Source: Lutispora sp.
Lineage (GTDB): Bacteria > Bacillota > Clostridia > Lutisporales > Lutisporaceae
Length of the DNA stretch: 64,000 nt
Assembly: GCA_028709965.1 (NCBI GenBank)
Contig: JAQUTA010000002.1
Coordinates: forward strand, 1-64,000
Reading direction: 5' to 3'
How positions within the stretch are numbered: position 1 is the first letter of the stretch; the number at the start of each line of letters is the position of its first letter. A model generated the notes under the pieces. The model was given only the letters and a program-made list of their open reading frames with translations, had not been told where the DNA came from and searched no databases. The translations under genes were made by a program, and so were the position numbers. Positions 53,748 to 62,104 of the stretch are shown in pieces.

Positions 53748-54482
53748 GTGTTGAAATGTGAAAATCTAAGATTCAGTTATGGAAAAATCCAAGCGCTTAA
53801 TGGGATAAGTTTTGAGGTAAAGCAGGGAGAAATAATGTCGATTATTGGTGCAAACGGCGCGGGAAAATCGACATTGATGCGCTGCATCGCAGGGATGCTG
53901 AAGCCTCAGTCAGGAAAGATTATATATGATGGAAAACCTCTGCCTCACTCCGGTCATGAGGTAGTAGGGCGAGGAATTGCACTAGTACCGGAAGGACGTT
54001 GGATATTCCCGAACCTAACAGTAGAAGAAAATTTACTGATGGGCGGATATCTTGTTAAAGACAGAAAGATAGGCATCAAGCGTGCATACGAAATGTTCCG
54101 GTTACTTGGTGAAAGAAAAAAACAAAGAGCAGGAACTCTTTCCGGAGGAGAGCAGCAGATGCTTGCGATAGCGAGAGGTCTGATGAGTAATCCGAAGGTT
54201 TTGCTGATGGATGAGCCTTCGCTTGGCCTTGCACCATTGATAGTTAATGATGTTATCAACACGATTGATGAAATTAACAAGCAAGGCGTAACGGTATTGC
54301 TTGTAGAACAAAATGCAAGAAAAGCGCTGAAAATTGCACACCATGCATGCGTCATTGAACAGGGGAAAATTGTAAAATACGATACGGGTGATGAGATTGC
54401 ACGGGACAAATCAGTAATCTCAGCTTATCTTGGTCGAAATGCAAAAAAAACTAATAATAATATTAAAGAACTAAACAACTAA
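53748..54482 (+). CDS. livF: Liv-type ABC ATPase (LivF class)
   Basis: 244 residues from GTG at 53748, five bases after AGGTGA; a GTG at 53739 sits too close to a site. Walker A GANGAGKSTLMRCIAG, GRGIALVPEGRWIFPNLTVE, signature LSGGEQQMLAIARGLMSNPK, Walker B LLMDEPSLGLAPLIV, LLVEQNARKALKIAHHA. Completes the five-gene importer. Confidence 0.95.
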   Translation: MLKCENLRFSYGKIQALNGISFEVKQGEIMSIIGANGAGKSTLMRCIAGMLKPQSGKIIYDGKPLPHSGHEVVGRGIALVPEGRWIFPNLTVEENLLMGGYLVKDRKIGIKRAYEMFRLLGERKKQRAGTLSGGEQQMLAIARGLMSNPKVLLMDEPSLGLAPLIVNDVINTIDEINKQGVTVLLVEQNARKALKIAHHACVIEQGKIVKYDTGDEIARDKSVISAYLGRNAKKTNNNIKELNN

Positions 54483-54686
54483 TATTTGCAAAAAATCATA
54501 TTGTATTTTAGAAAAATAATATAACACAAAGTAAACTCGACCTCTTCATTATCTACCGTTATTAAACCATGAGTATTGTTATAGGTTTAGACAAAGGAAT
54601 AAAAAAGAGAAAATAGATTGCAAGGCTATTATCTTTACAAGAAGTTATTTTTTCCCTTGCAAGTACTATATACGAGGAGAATTAAA

Positions 54687-55448
54687 ATGAAAGACTATTT
54701 AAACGTAGGCGGAAAGATAGCAATTGTTACAGGATCAGGTCGTGGTATCGGACGTGGTATAGCTATTGAGCTTGCTTCGTATGGAGTAAAGGTAATGGTA
54801 TGCGACATTAACGATGAAACCGGTGAAAGTGTCAAAAAGGAAATAATTGATGCCGGTGGTGTAGCAGAATACTGTCATTGTGATATCATGAAAATTGATG
54901 ATATAAAAAATGTGGTAGCGCAGACGGTGAAAACTTATGGCACGGTTGATATTCTTATTAACAACGGCGGTGGCGGAGAACCACCTTGCGATTTTGATAC
55001 TATAACCGATGAACGTTGGGATAGATACATACGCTTCAATCTCTATAGCGCTTTCTATATGATTAGGGAAGTGTTTCCATATATGAAAAAACAAAATAGT
55101 GGCAAGATTGTCAATATAAGTTCAGGTTATGCTATAGGCGGAGGTGACAAGTGTGCTCACTATGCATCTGCAAAAGCAGGTGTAATCGGTTTGACAACTT
55201 CAATAGCAAAGGAGGCAGCTCCTTATAATATAAATGTAAATGTGATACCGGTTCCCACGACAGATACCCCGGGACTTAGAGAAGCAGATTTTGAGTTTGT
55301 TGCAGATGAAATTCCTCTAATTCCGTTGGGCAGAATAGCTCAACCATTGGACATTGCAAACACTGTTTTATTCTTGATTTCCGGTGCTGCTGATTATGTT
55401 ACGGGACAAATTGTTGCATCTAACGGCGGAAAAAGAATGTTAGTGTAA
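54687..55448 (+). CDS. Short-chain dehydrogenase/reductase 2
   Basis: 253 residues from ATG at 54687 (GAGGAGA upstream). Classical SDR: TGSGRGIGRGIAIELASYGV, NNGGGGEPP in place of NNAG, Ser in NISSGYAIGGG, Tyr-x3-Lys in YASAKAGVIGL. The NNGGGGE variant is unusual. Last gene of the island before the IS110 remnant. Likely oxidises or epimerises a sugar-acid intermediate. Confidence 0.92.
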   Translation: MKDYLNVGGKIAIVTGSGRGIGRGIAIELASYGVKVMVCDINDETGESVKKEIIDAGGVAEYCHCDIMKIDDIKNVVAQTVKTYGTVDILINNGGGGEPPCDFDTITDERWDRYIRFNLYSAFYMIREVFPYMKKQNSGKIVNISSGYAIGGGDKCAHYASAKAGVIGLTTSIAKEAAPYNINVNVIPVPTTDTPGLREADFEFVADEIPLIPLGRIAQPLDIANTVLFLISGAADYVTGQIVASNGGKRMLV

Positions 55449-55603
55449 TAATCTTGTTGAACAATCCAGGGAACTTTAAAGCTATTGTAAAATTAAGAAG
55501 TGTATATTTGAAGGAAGAAATTGCAGGATTTGCCTTTTACATTATAAACAAGAAGCAATTTTAGAAAGAGGCTAATCTTTTATGAAACAATATTATAATA
55601 AAA

Positions 55604-55655
55604 AAATATCCCCAAGATATTTAGATTTAAAGGTTTTGGGGATATTTATTTAAAA
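55604..55655 (+). terminator. Terminator at the island's right end
   Basis: AAATATCCCCAA (55604-55615) pairs with TTGGGGATATTT (55636-55647), long loop, then ATTTAAAA. No gene lies between the SDR stop and this hairpin. Confidence 0.7.
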
Positions 55656-55828
55656 AGGGTACACATTAGAGTGAGCCTTTGAAGAGCAATATACTTAGCT
55701 CCATTCCAAGGAGAAGATTTAATTTTACCTACTCTAGCAAAGTCAGCTAAAACCAAAGCATCCAAGGGGTCTGTTTTGTCTATATCAACAAAGGTGTTCT
55801 TGTTGAAGACATTGAAAAGGAAGACTGA
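55646..55828 (-). pseudogene. IS110-family transposase remnant
   Basis: On the minus strand about 60 codons read FVDIDKTDPLDALVLADFAR, then VGKIKSSPWNGAKYIALQRL, matching the DEDD-type N-terminal region of IS110 transposases (KTDxxDAxxxADxxR). A stop precedes it and the rest of the transposase is missing. The surrounding gap from 55449 to 55929 otherwise holds the terminator and an AT-rich leader. Confidence 0.8.
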
Positions 55829-55929
55829 TTTTTATCGTAAACTTCAATAAAATCATTGAATTAAAGTAAATGAAAAGATATAATGTAATGAGATGCATGT
55901 GTATTTATTTTCTAGGAGGCGCTGACTTA

Positions 55930-56307
55930 ATGTATACAAAAGAGATTGTAAAGCATTTTCTGAATCCACAGAATGTAGGTAAAATGGAGGATGCTGATGC
56001 AGAAGGTACGATCGGTGACCCGAATTGCGGAGATTCTTTAACCATCTATATTAAAGTGAGAGAAGGTGTTATAAGCGATATAAGCTTTATGGTTTTTGGT
56101 TGCCCTGCATCCATTGCTACCAGCAGCATGATTACAGTTTTGGCAAAGGGGAAAACTTTAGAAGAGGCTTTGAAAATAACCGATGAAGATGTAGTAAATG
56201 CTGTTGGAGGTTTAACATTAGAAAAACAGCACTGTTCAAACCTTGGTGTAGGAGCATTAAGAAATGCTATACATAGTTACGTTAATAAAGATAGAAATTG
56301 TGTATAG
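55930..56307 (+). CDS. IscU/NifU-like iron-sulfur scaffold
   Basis: 125 residues from ATG at 55930 (TAGGAGGC upstream); a longer reading from 55870 adds an unlikely Cys-rich leader. Three conserved cysteines: GDPNCGDS, FGCPASIA, KQHCSNLG. The start MYTKEIVKHFLNPQNVGKME is typical. It builds and transfers Fe-S clusters. It opens a run of Fe-S genes that continues to 62067. The usual IscS partner is not in the window. Confidence 0.94.
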   Translation: MYTKEIVKHFLNPQNVGKMEDADAEGTIGDPNCGDSLTIYIKVREGVISDISFMVFGCPASIATSSMITVLAKGKTLEEALKITDEDVVNAVGGLTLEKQHCSNLGVGALRNAIHSYVNKDRNCV

Positions 56308-56333
56308 GTTAGAATTTAAAGGAGGGGTTTTTC

Positions 56334-57887
56334 ATGTCTTATAGTCCATCGTTAGGCAGTACAGTTACAAATACCAGAATGAGAACACCTGGAAAATTAT
56401 CACCTTTTTCAGGGATGTGTTCTGTATGCACGGCAGATTGCATAGGAAGCTGCGAAATTGGCTATTCAGCTGTTAGGGGTGAGGAAGCTCTTTACCCTGT
56501 TGGAGCAGACAAAAGCCAGTTTGCATCAGAAAAAAACTACCCGGTAGATTTTTCACATTTCAACATTAATGGGCATGTATTTGATGCATCAGGTATTGAA
56601 GCAGATACATACAAAGCTACTTTTCCCAATGCTGATATCAATACTATAGTGGGTTTAGAAAATCCGATAAAGCTAAAAGCACCCTTCATTCTACCTGCAA
56701 TGGCCAAATTAAATTGGCCTGACTACTATGCCGGTGCAGCCCTATCAGGGATAATGGTTGTCATCGGAGAAGATGCGGTTGTGAAAGATACAGAGCTTCA
56801 GATGAAAGATAACAAGGTGATAAGATCTCCTTTTTTGGACAAAATGCTTAATAGCTTTAGAAAGTATCATCATGGTTATGGCGATATCGTACTACAGGCT
56901 AATGTAGACGATGAGCATATAGGTGTTTTGGATTATGCTATAAAAGAATTAGGCGCAACTACGGTAGAGCTCAAATTTGGTCAGGCAGCAAAAGGAATAC
57001 AAGGCATGGGCTTCGTGTATAAATTAGAAGATGCCTTTGAGTTTCAGAAAAAAGGTTATCTAATTATACCTGACCCTTCTGATCCAATAATCCAGGAGAA
57101 ACATAAAAAAGGCATTGGCATTCATTTTCAAAGAATTGGCAAACTGCCTATGTGGAATGAAGAAATATTGGCTGATAGAATAGCCCAATTAAGAAGCCTG
57201 GGAGCAAAACGTATCCTCTTCAAAATGGCTGCTTTTGATCCTGGTGACATGATAAGAGTGCTGAAAATTGCTTCAAGGAATAAAATTGATCTGGTTACCT
57301 TTGATGGTGCTGGTGGAGGCAGTGGCAACAGCCCATGCAAGATGATGAATGAATGGAGTTTGCCACCGGTCTATATGGAAAGCATACTTTATGATATACT
57401 AAATGAGATGAAAGTTAAGGGTTATGCTTTACCCAAAGTAGCAGCAGCCGGAGGCTTTGCAATGGAAGACCAGATTTTCAAAGGACTTTCACTAGGATCA
57501 CCATATGTCTCCATGATTGCCATAGGCAGAGCTGCAATGGCCGCTGCAATGGCAGGCAAAAAGGTAGGAGAGCTTATTGCAAAAGGAGAAATTCCAAAGG
57601 ACTTGCAAAAATATGGAGAAAACATAAAAGATATTTATAGAGATGTAAGGATGCTGAGAGACATATATGGATCTGAAGCTGATAATATTTCCCCTGGAGC
57701 AATTGGGTTATACTCTTACATCAATAGAGTATCTACGGGACTTCGTCAGATGATGGCTTTAAATAGAAAATTTGCTTTGGATAAAATTGACCGAAATGAT
57801 ATAATAGCCTTGACCAAAGAAGCCGGTGAAGTATCAGGCATCTCAACAGTTATGGATTATAGAAAAAGAATCAGAGAAATGGTATAG
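56334..57887 (+). CDS. FMN-dependent glutamate-synthase-like protein
   Basis: 517 residues, AGGAGGGG site. GltB central-domain homologue (TIM barrel, FMN): AYGK-less variant with LKAPFILPAMAKLNWPDYYA, ELKFGQAAKGIQGM, LFKMAAFDPGDMIRVLKIAS, DLVTFDGAGGGSGNSPCKMM. The N-terminus has a four-Cys cluster CSVCTADCIGSC (~28-39) that could bind Fe-S. It lacks the glutaminase domain. Such stand-alone GltB-like proteins are common in anaerobes with unknown acceptor; electron transfer to glutamate synthesis is not proven. Confidence 0.88.
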   Translation: MSYSPSLGSTVTNTRMRTPGKLSPFSGMCSVCTADCIGSCEIGYSAVRGEEALYPVGADKSQFASEKNYPVDFSHFNINGHVFDASGIEADTYKATFPNADINTIVGLENPIKLKAPFILPAMAKLNWPDYYAGAALSGIMVVIGEDAVVKDTELQMKDNKVIRSPFLDKMLNSFRKYHHGYGDIVLQANVDDEHIGVLDYAIKELGATTVELKFGQAAKGIQGMGFVYKLEDAFEFQKKGYLIIPDPSDPIIQEKHKKGIGIHFQRIGKLPMWNEEILADRIAQLRSLGAKRILFKMAAFDPGDMIRVLKIASRNKIDLVTFDGAGGGSGNSPCKMMNEWSLPPVYMESILYDILNEMKVKGYALPKVAAAGGFAMEDQIFKGLSLGSPYVSMIAIGRAAMAAAMAGKKVGELIAKGEIPKDLQKYGENIKDIYRDVRMLRDIYGSEADNISPGAIGLYSYINRVSTGLRQMMALNRKFALDKIDRNDIIALTKEAGEVSGISTVMDYRKRIREMV

Positions 57888-57894
57888 CAGCGCC

Positions 57895-57932
57895 GGGACA
57901 AGTGGGACGGTTCTTTTTGTCCCGTTTTCCTT
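57895..57932 (+). terminator. Hairpin after the GltB-like gene
   Basis: GGGAC (57904-57908) pairs with GTCCC (57919-57923) with CTTTTT in the loop, then GTTTTCC. A second GGGAC at 57895 offers an alternative pairing. Short for a terminator. Confidence 0.5.
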
Positions 57933-57992
57933 ATTTGCAATGTCTAATTGATATGCTAATATTAATAAAGAAATAGATGAATGGTGATCGAT

Positions 57993-58409
57993 ATGTTTGA
58001 TGAATATACAGGCCTTTATACCATAGGGACGGTTGCTCGTCTTATAGGCGAGCATCCGGAAACCCTGAGAGTATGGGAGAGAAATGGCCTCATACAGCCT
58101 GATAGACAGGGCTATCAAAGGAAATATTCTAATAATGATTTGAAAAGACTCAAATTCATTAGATTTTTGATGGATGAAAAGGGTCTAAATATTGCTGGAG
58201 TAAAACATATTACTTCCATGTATTCTTGTTGGTATAAAAAGGATTGCCGGGGAGGCGCTCACAAAAATAGCCCTGTTCCGGTAAATGAATCAAAGCCTTG
58301 CTGGAAGATAGAAGGCACATATTGTATGCTAGCCAGCGACAAAGCAGAGATGTGCAATACCTGTGAGGTATATAAAATTTGCATAAATTGCGATGGATGC
58401 AAAAGATAA
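57993..58409 (+). CDS. MerR-family regulator with Cys-rich tail
   Basis: 138 residues from ATG at 57993 (GGTGATCG five bases upstream); an ATG at 57981 is possible. MerR HTH: YTIGTVARLIGEHPETLRVW, ERNGLIQPDRQGYQRKYSNN, and a dimer helix. The C-terminal ~60 residues hold ten or so cysteines, CWYKKDC, CWKIEGTYC, MCNTCEVYKICINCDGCKR, suited to a metal or Fe-S cluster. It lies between an Fe-S scaffold operon and Mrp, so it probably senses cluster or metal status (inference). Confidence 0.85.
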   Translation: MFDEYTGLYTIGTVARLIGEHPETLRVWERNGLIQPDRQGYQRKYSNNDLKRLKFIRFLMDEKGLNIAGVKHITSMYSCWYKKDCRGGAHKNSPVPVNESKPCWKIEGTYCMLASDKAEMCNTCEVYKICINCDGCKR

Positions 58410-58485
58410 AAATGTTTTTATTTGACTTTAACCTCAATAAAAACATTGAAAAAACATAAATAATAATATAAAGGAGATGGTTGTT

Positions 58486-59343
58486 ATGAACGAGAACAAA
58501 TGTGAATGTGAAAGCATGGGCTGTGAAGAAGGAGGCACTTGCTCCGGAAGCTGTGGAGGTGCAGCGGTAGAAAACGATTTTAGTATAAAAACTCATGAGG
58601 CGAATTCAATAAAAAGGGTAATAGGAGTAGTCAGTGGAAAGGGTGGAGTAGGTAAATCTCTTGTAACTTCCACTCTAGCGGTTCTCGCGAGGAGAAAGGG
58701 TTACAATGTGGGAGTTTTGGATGCAGATATAACAGGACCTTCAATTCCCAAGATGTTTGGAATAAATAGAAGAGCGATGTCATCAGAATCAGGCATATTA
58801 CCAGAAAAAACGCACAATGACATAAAAATAATGTCTGTAAATTTATTATTAGACAGTGATGATGCTCCTGTGATTTGGAGAGGACCTCTGATATCCAATG
58901 TGGTGAAGCAGTTTTGGTCTGATGTTATATGGGGAGATATAGATTATCTATTTCTTGACATGCCTCCGGGAACAGGGGATGTGCCGTTGACAGTATTTCA
59001 GTCAATACCGTTGGATGGCATAATAATAGTGGCTTCTCCCCAAGATTTGGTTCATATGATAGTGCGCAAAGCATATAACATGGCGAAATCTATGAACATA
59101 CCTGTTTTAGGCATTGTAGAAAACATGAGCTATGTTAAGTGCCCTGATTGCAATAAGGAAATAAAAATCTTTGGAGAAAGTCACATAGACGATATTGCAG
59201 CTGAATTGGGAATAAAGGTTCTGGGTAAAATGCCTATAGACCCTGTTATTGCTGAAGCATGTGATAAAGGTGAAATAGAAAAGATTGATAAGGATTATCT
59301 ATCTGAAGCAGTAGAGTTTATAGAAAAAAATTTGACACTATAG
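58486..59343 (+). CDS. Mrp/NBP35-family Fe-S carrier ATPase
   Basis: 285 residues from ATG at 58486 (AAGGAG nine bases upstream). N-terminal Cys-rich leader CECESMGCEEGGTCSGSC, then deviant Walker A VVSGKGGVGKSLVTS, DADITGPSIPKMFG, LDMPPGTGDVPLTV, and the CxxC in YVKCPDCNKEIKIFGE that holds a bridging cluster between subunits. It delivers Fe-S clusters with ATP. Followed by a NifX-like gene. Confidence 0.95.
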   Translation: MNENKCECESMGCEEGGTCSGSCGGAAVENDFSIKTHEANSIKRVIGVVSGKGGVGKSLVTSTLAVLARRKGYNVGVLDADITGPSIPKMFGINRRAMSSESGILPEKTHNDIKIMSVNLLLDSDDAPVIWRGPLISNVVKQFWSDVIWGDIDYLFLDMPPGTGDVPLTVFQSIPLDGIIIVASPQDLVHMIVRKAYNMAKSMNIPVLGIVENMSYVKCPDCNKEIKIFGESHIDDIAAELGIKVLGKMPIDPVIAEACDKGEIEKIDKDYLSEAVEFIEKNLTL

Positions 59344-59370
59344 ATTAATAAATATAGGAGGAGGATAACT

Positions 59371-59739
59371 GTGAAAATTGCAATACCTTCTGAGGGAAAA
59401 AATCTTGAAAGCTTAGTTAATCAGACATTTGGAAGAACAGAAACTTTTATTGTAGTAGACAATTCAGATATGAGTTATAAGGCTATTGACAATACCGCAG
59501 CCAGCGCACAAGGGGGCGCAGGTATAAAAGCAGCCCAAGCAATTGTGGATAGCGGAGCAGAGGCTATTATAACTTTTCGCTGTGGTCAAAATGCAGCTGA
59601 TGTATTGAAAACTGCCGGAATCAAAATTTATAAAGCAACTGCTGGTAGTATAAATGATGTAGTAAAAATGTATAATGCAGGAAAGCTTGATGAATTGACC
59701 GATATACATGCCGGCTACCATAATCATGGAGGGGCTTAA
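59371..59739 (+). CDS. NifX/NifB-C-like (orange-protein family) 1
   Basis: 122 residues from GTG (AGGAGGAGG site). Dinitrogenase iron-molybdenum cofactor family fold: KIAIPSEGKNLESLVNQTFG, AQGGAGIKAAQAIVDSGAEA, ITFRCGQNAADVLKTAGIKI. No nitrogenase genes are nearby; in anaerobes such proteins belong with Mrp and the ferredoxin-MinD pair (orange-protein-like complex). It probably binds a metal cluster. Confidence 0.88.
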   Translation: MKIAIPSEGKNLESLVNQTFGRTETFIVVDNSDMSYKAIDNTAASAQGGAGIKAAQAIVDSGAEAIITFRCGQNAADVLKTAGIKIYKATAGSINDVVKMYNAGKLDELTDIHAGYHNHGGA

Positions 59740-59741
59740 GG

Positions 59742-60602
59742 ATGCAGATTGCTGTATTGAGCGGCAAGGGTGGTACAGGGAAAACATTTGTTTCAGTTAA
59801 TCTAGCTTTTGCTGCCCAAAATACAACATATATTGACTGTGATGTAGAAGAACCAAATGGCGGACTGTTTCTTAAGCCTGATATTACTGCTGAGGAAAAT
59901 ATAGAGGTTATGATACCTAAAGTTAATTTGGAAAAATGTACTGCCTGCAGGAAATGTGTAGACTTTTGTAAATACAATGCTTTGGCATTAGTTAACAATA
60001 GACTGCTTGTTTTTAAAGAGCTTTGCCATGATTGTGGAGGTTGCATATTGCTATGTCCGGAAAAAGCTTTGACAGAGCAGGGCAGAACAATAGGGAAAGT
60101 TGAATATGGAATATCAGGTGGAGTTAAAACCAGAACCGGTATATTAAACACCGGAGAAGCTGTGGGCATACCAATAATAAAGAGATTATTAAAGGATATT
60201 GAACAAGAGAATATCTATGTTATTGACAGTCCTCCCGGCAGCTCATGTGCCGTTATGGAAAGCATAAAGGATTGTGATTATTGCATACTTGTTACAGAGC
60301 CTACTTTGTTTGGCGTTCACAATTTGGCTATGGTATATGAGCTGGTAAAGTTATTTGGCAAACCCCATGGAGTGGTTATAAATAAGCATATTGAAGGAGA
60401 AACTGTGGCAGATGATTACTGTTTACAAAATAATATTCCTATTATTGCCAGGATTCCATATGATGATAGGATAGGTTCTGTAAATTCACAAGGAAAGATT
60501 GTTGCTGCAGAAGATGGCAAATACTTCGCTATCTTTAATGAAATCTTTCAAAAGATACAGGAGGAGGTGCAGCATGAAGCAGTTACTCATACTGAGCGGT
60601 AA
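59742..60602 (+). CDS. MinD-like ATPase with inserted ferredoxin domain 1
   Basis: 286 residues. Walker A LSGKGGTGKTFVSVNLAF, DCDVEEPNGGLFLKP, then an insertion (~60-115) with two CxxCxxC clusters, CTACRKCVDFC and CHDCGGCILLC, and the nucleotide-binding VIDSPPGSSCAVMES. It couples ATP to Fe-S or electron transfer. It overlaps its paralogue by 29 bases. Confidence 0.94.
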   Translation: MQIAVLSGKGGTGKTFVSVNLAFAAQNTTYIDCDVEEPNGGLFLKPDITAEENIEVMIPKVNLEKCTACRKCVDFCKYNALALVNNRLLVFKELCHDCGGCILLCPEKALTEQGRTIGKVEYGISGGVKTRTGILNTGEAVGIPIIKRLLKDIEQENIYVIDSPPGSSCAVMESIKDCDYCILVTEPTLFGVHNLAMVYELVKLFGKPHGVVINKHIEGETVADDYCLQNNIPIIARIPYDDRIGSVNSQGKIVAAEDGKYFAIFNEIFQKIQEEVQHEAVTHTER

Positions 60603-61509
60603 AGGCGGAACAGGTAAAACCACTGTAGCTGGAGCTTTTATAAAGCTGGCAAAGAACAAAGCCTTTGCAGATTGTGATGTGGATGCACCAAATCTTCATA
60701 TAGTTTATTCTAATCCTGAGGTAAAACAAGAGAAACCTTATTATGGGTTTAAAAAAGCCGTGAAGAATTATGATATATGCATTGACTGTGGTAAATGTGA
60801 AGAGTTATGCAGATTTGAAGCCATCGAAGATGGAATACTAAAACCAATGGAATGCGAAGGCTGCGGTGTATGCGAGGCTTTTTGTCCTGTGGAGGATGAT
60901 GAAGGTAAAAAGGCAATCCATTTAGAGGATAATATATCAGGGACTACAACAGTATCAAAAATTAATGGAGAGCTATTTTCTCAAGCCCAGCTAAAAATGG
61001 GGAATGGTGCTTCAGGCAAGCTGGTTTCGGAGGTAAAGAAAAATCTGAAGGACTTTGCCACTGATGAGGAATTGGCTATAATAGATGGTTCTCCGGGTAT
61101 AGGATGTCCCGTAATAGCCTCTATAACAGGTGTAGATTTGGTTTTGATAGTAGCTGAACCAACTATTTCTGGAATCCATGATATGAAAAGAATTATTGAT
61201 ACTGCAAAGAGGTTCGGAGCCCCTTGCTTAGTTTGCATAAATAAATATGATGTAAACTTAGATAATACTTATGAAATTGAGGAGTTTTGCAAAAGTGAGA
61301 ATATCCCACTAATAGGGAAGATACCCTATGATCCTATGGTGGTTAAAGCGGTAAATCAAGGGAAGACTATTATTGATATAAAAGAAAGCATTGCAGCAGA
61401 AGCATTAAAAGATATTTGGACAGAAACATACAGTATTTTGTTGAACGAGACTTCATTCAGGGGGGGATTCGCCCCCCCACTGAATGTTAGTCGAGTCCAT
61501 ACAAGGTGA
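60574..61509 (+). CDS. MinD-like ATPase with ferredoxin domain 2, tail replaced by repeat
   Basis: 311 residues from ATG at 60574 (GAGGAGGTGCAGC upstream). Walker A LSGKGGTGKTTVAGAFIK, DCDVDAPNLHIVYSN, clusters CIDCGKCEELC and CEGCGVCEAFC, DGSPGIGCPVIASITGVDLV. The last ~22 codons, from LNETSFRGG through HTR, are encoded by the hairpin-rich element at 61438-61665, so the native C-terminus was overwritten by that insertion. The upstream family-like part looks intact, so function may persist. Confidence 0.92.
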   Translation: MKQLLILSGKGGTGKTTVAGAFIKLAKNKAFADCDVDAPNLHIVYSNPEVKQEKPYYGFKKAVKNYDICIDCGKCEELCRFEAIEDGILKPMECEGCGVCEAFCPVEDDEGKKAIHLEDNISGTTTVSKINGELFSQAQLKMGNGASGKLVSEVKKNLKDFATDEELAIIDGSPGIGCPVIASITGVDLVLIVAEPTISGIHDMKRIIDTAKRFGAPCLVCINKYDVNLDNTYEIEEFCKSENIPLIGKIPYDPMVVKAVNQGKTIIDIKESIAAEALKDIWTETYSILLNETSFRGGFAPPLNVSRVHTR

Positions 61510-61665
61510 ATTGCCCCATAGGGGCAAGAGAAGGTGCCCTGGGGTACTGGACTTAGCCGCCCTTGGGCACCCGCTGCCTGTAGAGGCAAGGTGAATTGCC
61601 CTGCAAGGGCAAGAGAAGGTGCCCTGGGGTACGGGGGTCTTAGGGCGGATTGGTTCAGTGATAAA
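61438..61665 (+). repeat. Hairpin-rich dispersed element, copy A
   Basis: Starts TTGTTGAACGAGACTTCATT and ends GGTTCAGTGATAAA; same ends and hairpins as the inverted copy at 12421-12556. It carries an extra ~45-base unit twice (61503-61547 and 61587-61632), AGGTGAATTGCCC ... AAGGTGCCCTGGGGTAC. It overlaps the end of the MinD-like gene. It looks like a non-autonomous mobile or structured-RNA element. Confidence 0.85.
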
Positions 61666-61707
61666 CTAAAAAATAATTGTTATGGATAAATGAGAGGAGA
61701 AATATTT

Positions 61708-62067
61708 ATGAAAATTGCAGTAGCAAAAGAAGGCAATCAGGTAGCACAGCATTTTGGACATTGCGAGGGTTTTGAAATATTTACAGAAGAAGCGGGCAAA
61801 ATTACTAATAAAGAATTTGTTAAGAATCCTGGACATAAACCTGGTTTTTTGCCCAATTATTTAAACGATCTAGGTGTTAATGTTATAATAGCAGGAGGCA
61901 TGGGTGGCGGTGCTATTGAAATCTTTAATGAAAAGAAGATTGAGGTCATAACAGGTGCTGTAGGTGATCCTTCAAACAATGTGGAAGACTATTTAAAGGG
62001 CAAGCTTAAATCTACGGGCAGTATTTGCCATGCACATGAGCATAGTGATTCTTGTGGAGAACATTAG
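61708..62067 (+). CDS. NifX/NifB-C-like (orange-protein family) 2
   Basis: 119 residues from ATG at 61708 (GAGAGGAGA upstream). KIAVAKEGNQVAQHFGHCEG (HFGHC metal site), IIAGGMGGGAIEIFNEKKIE, and a His/Cys tail ICHAHEHSDSCGEH. Second member of the family in this cluster, separated from MinD2 by the repeat element. Likely metal-binding. Confidence 0.88.
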   Translation: MKIAVAKEGNQVAQHFGHCEGFEIFTEEAGKITNKEFVKNPGHKPGFLPNYLNDLGVNVIIAGGMGGGAIEIFNEKKIEVITGAVGDPSNNVEDYLKGKLKSTGSICHAHEHSDSCGEH

Positions 62068-62073
62068 AAAAAA

Positions 62074-62104
62074 AATAATACCCCATCTGGGGTATTATTT
62101 TTTT
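62074..62104. terminator. Bidirectional terminator
   Basis: AATAATACCCC (62074-62084) / GGGGTATTATT (62089-62099), four-base loop, T-run on each side. Ends the Fe-S cluster and the convergent minus-strand gene. Confidence 0.92.

Noticed and set aside
59371..62067. Nitrogen-fixation cluster
   Set aside because: NifX-like genes are present but no nitrogenase structural genes; the Mrp/MinD-ferredoxin context fits the orange-protein type set instead.
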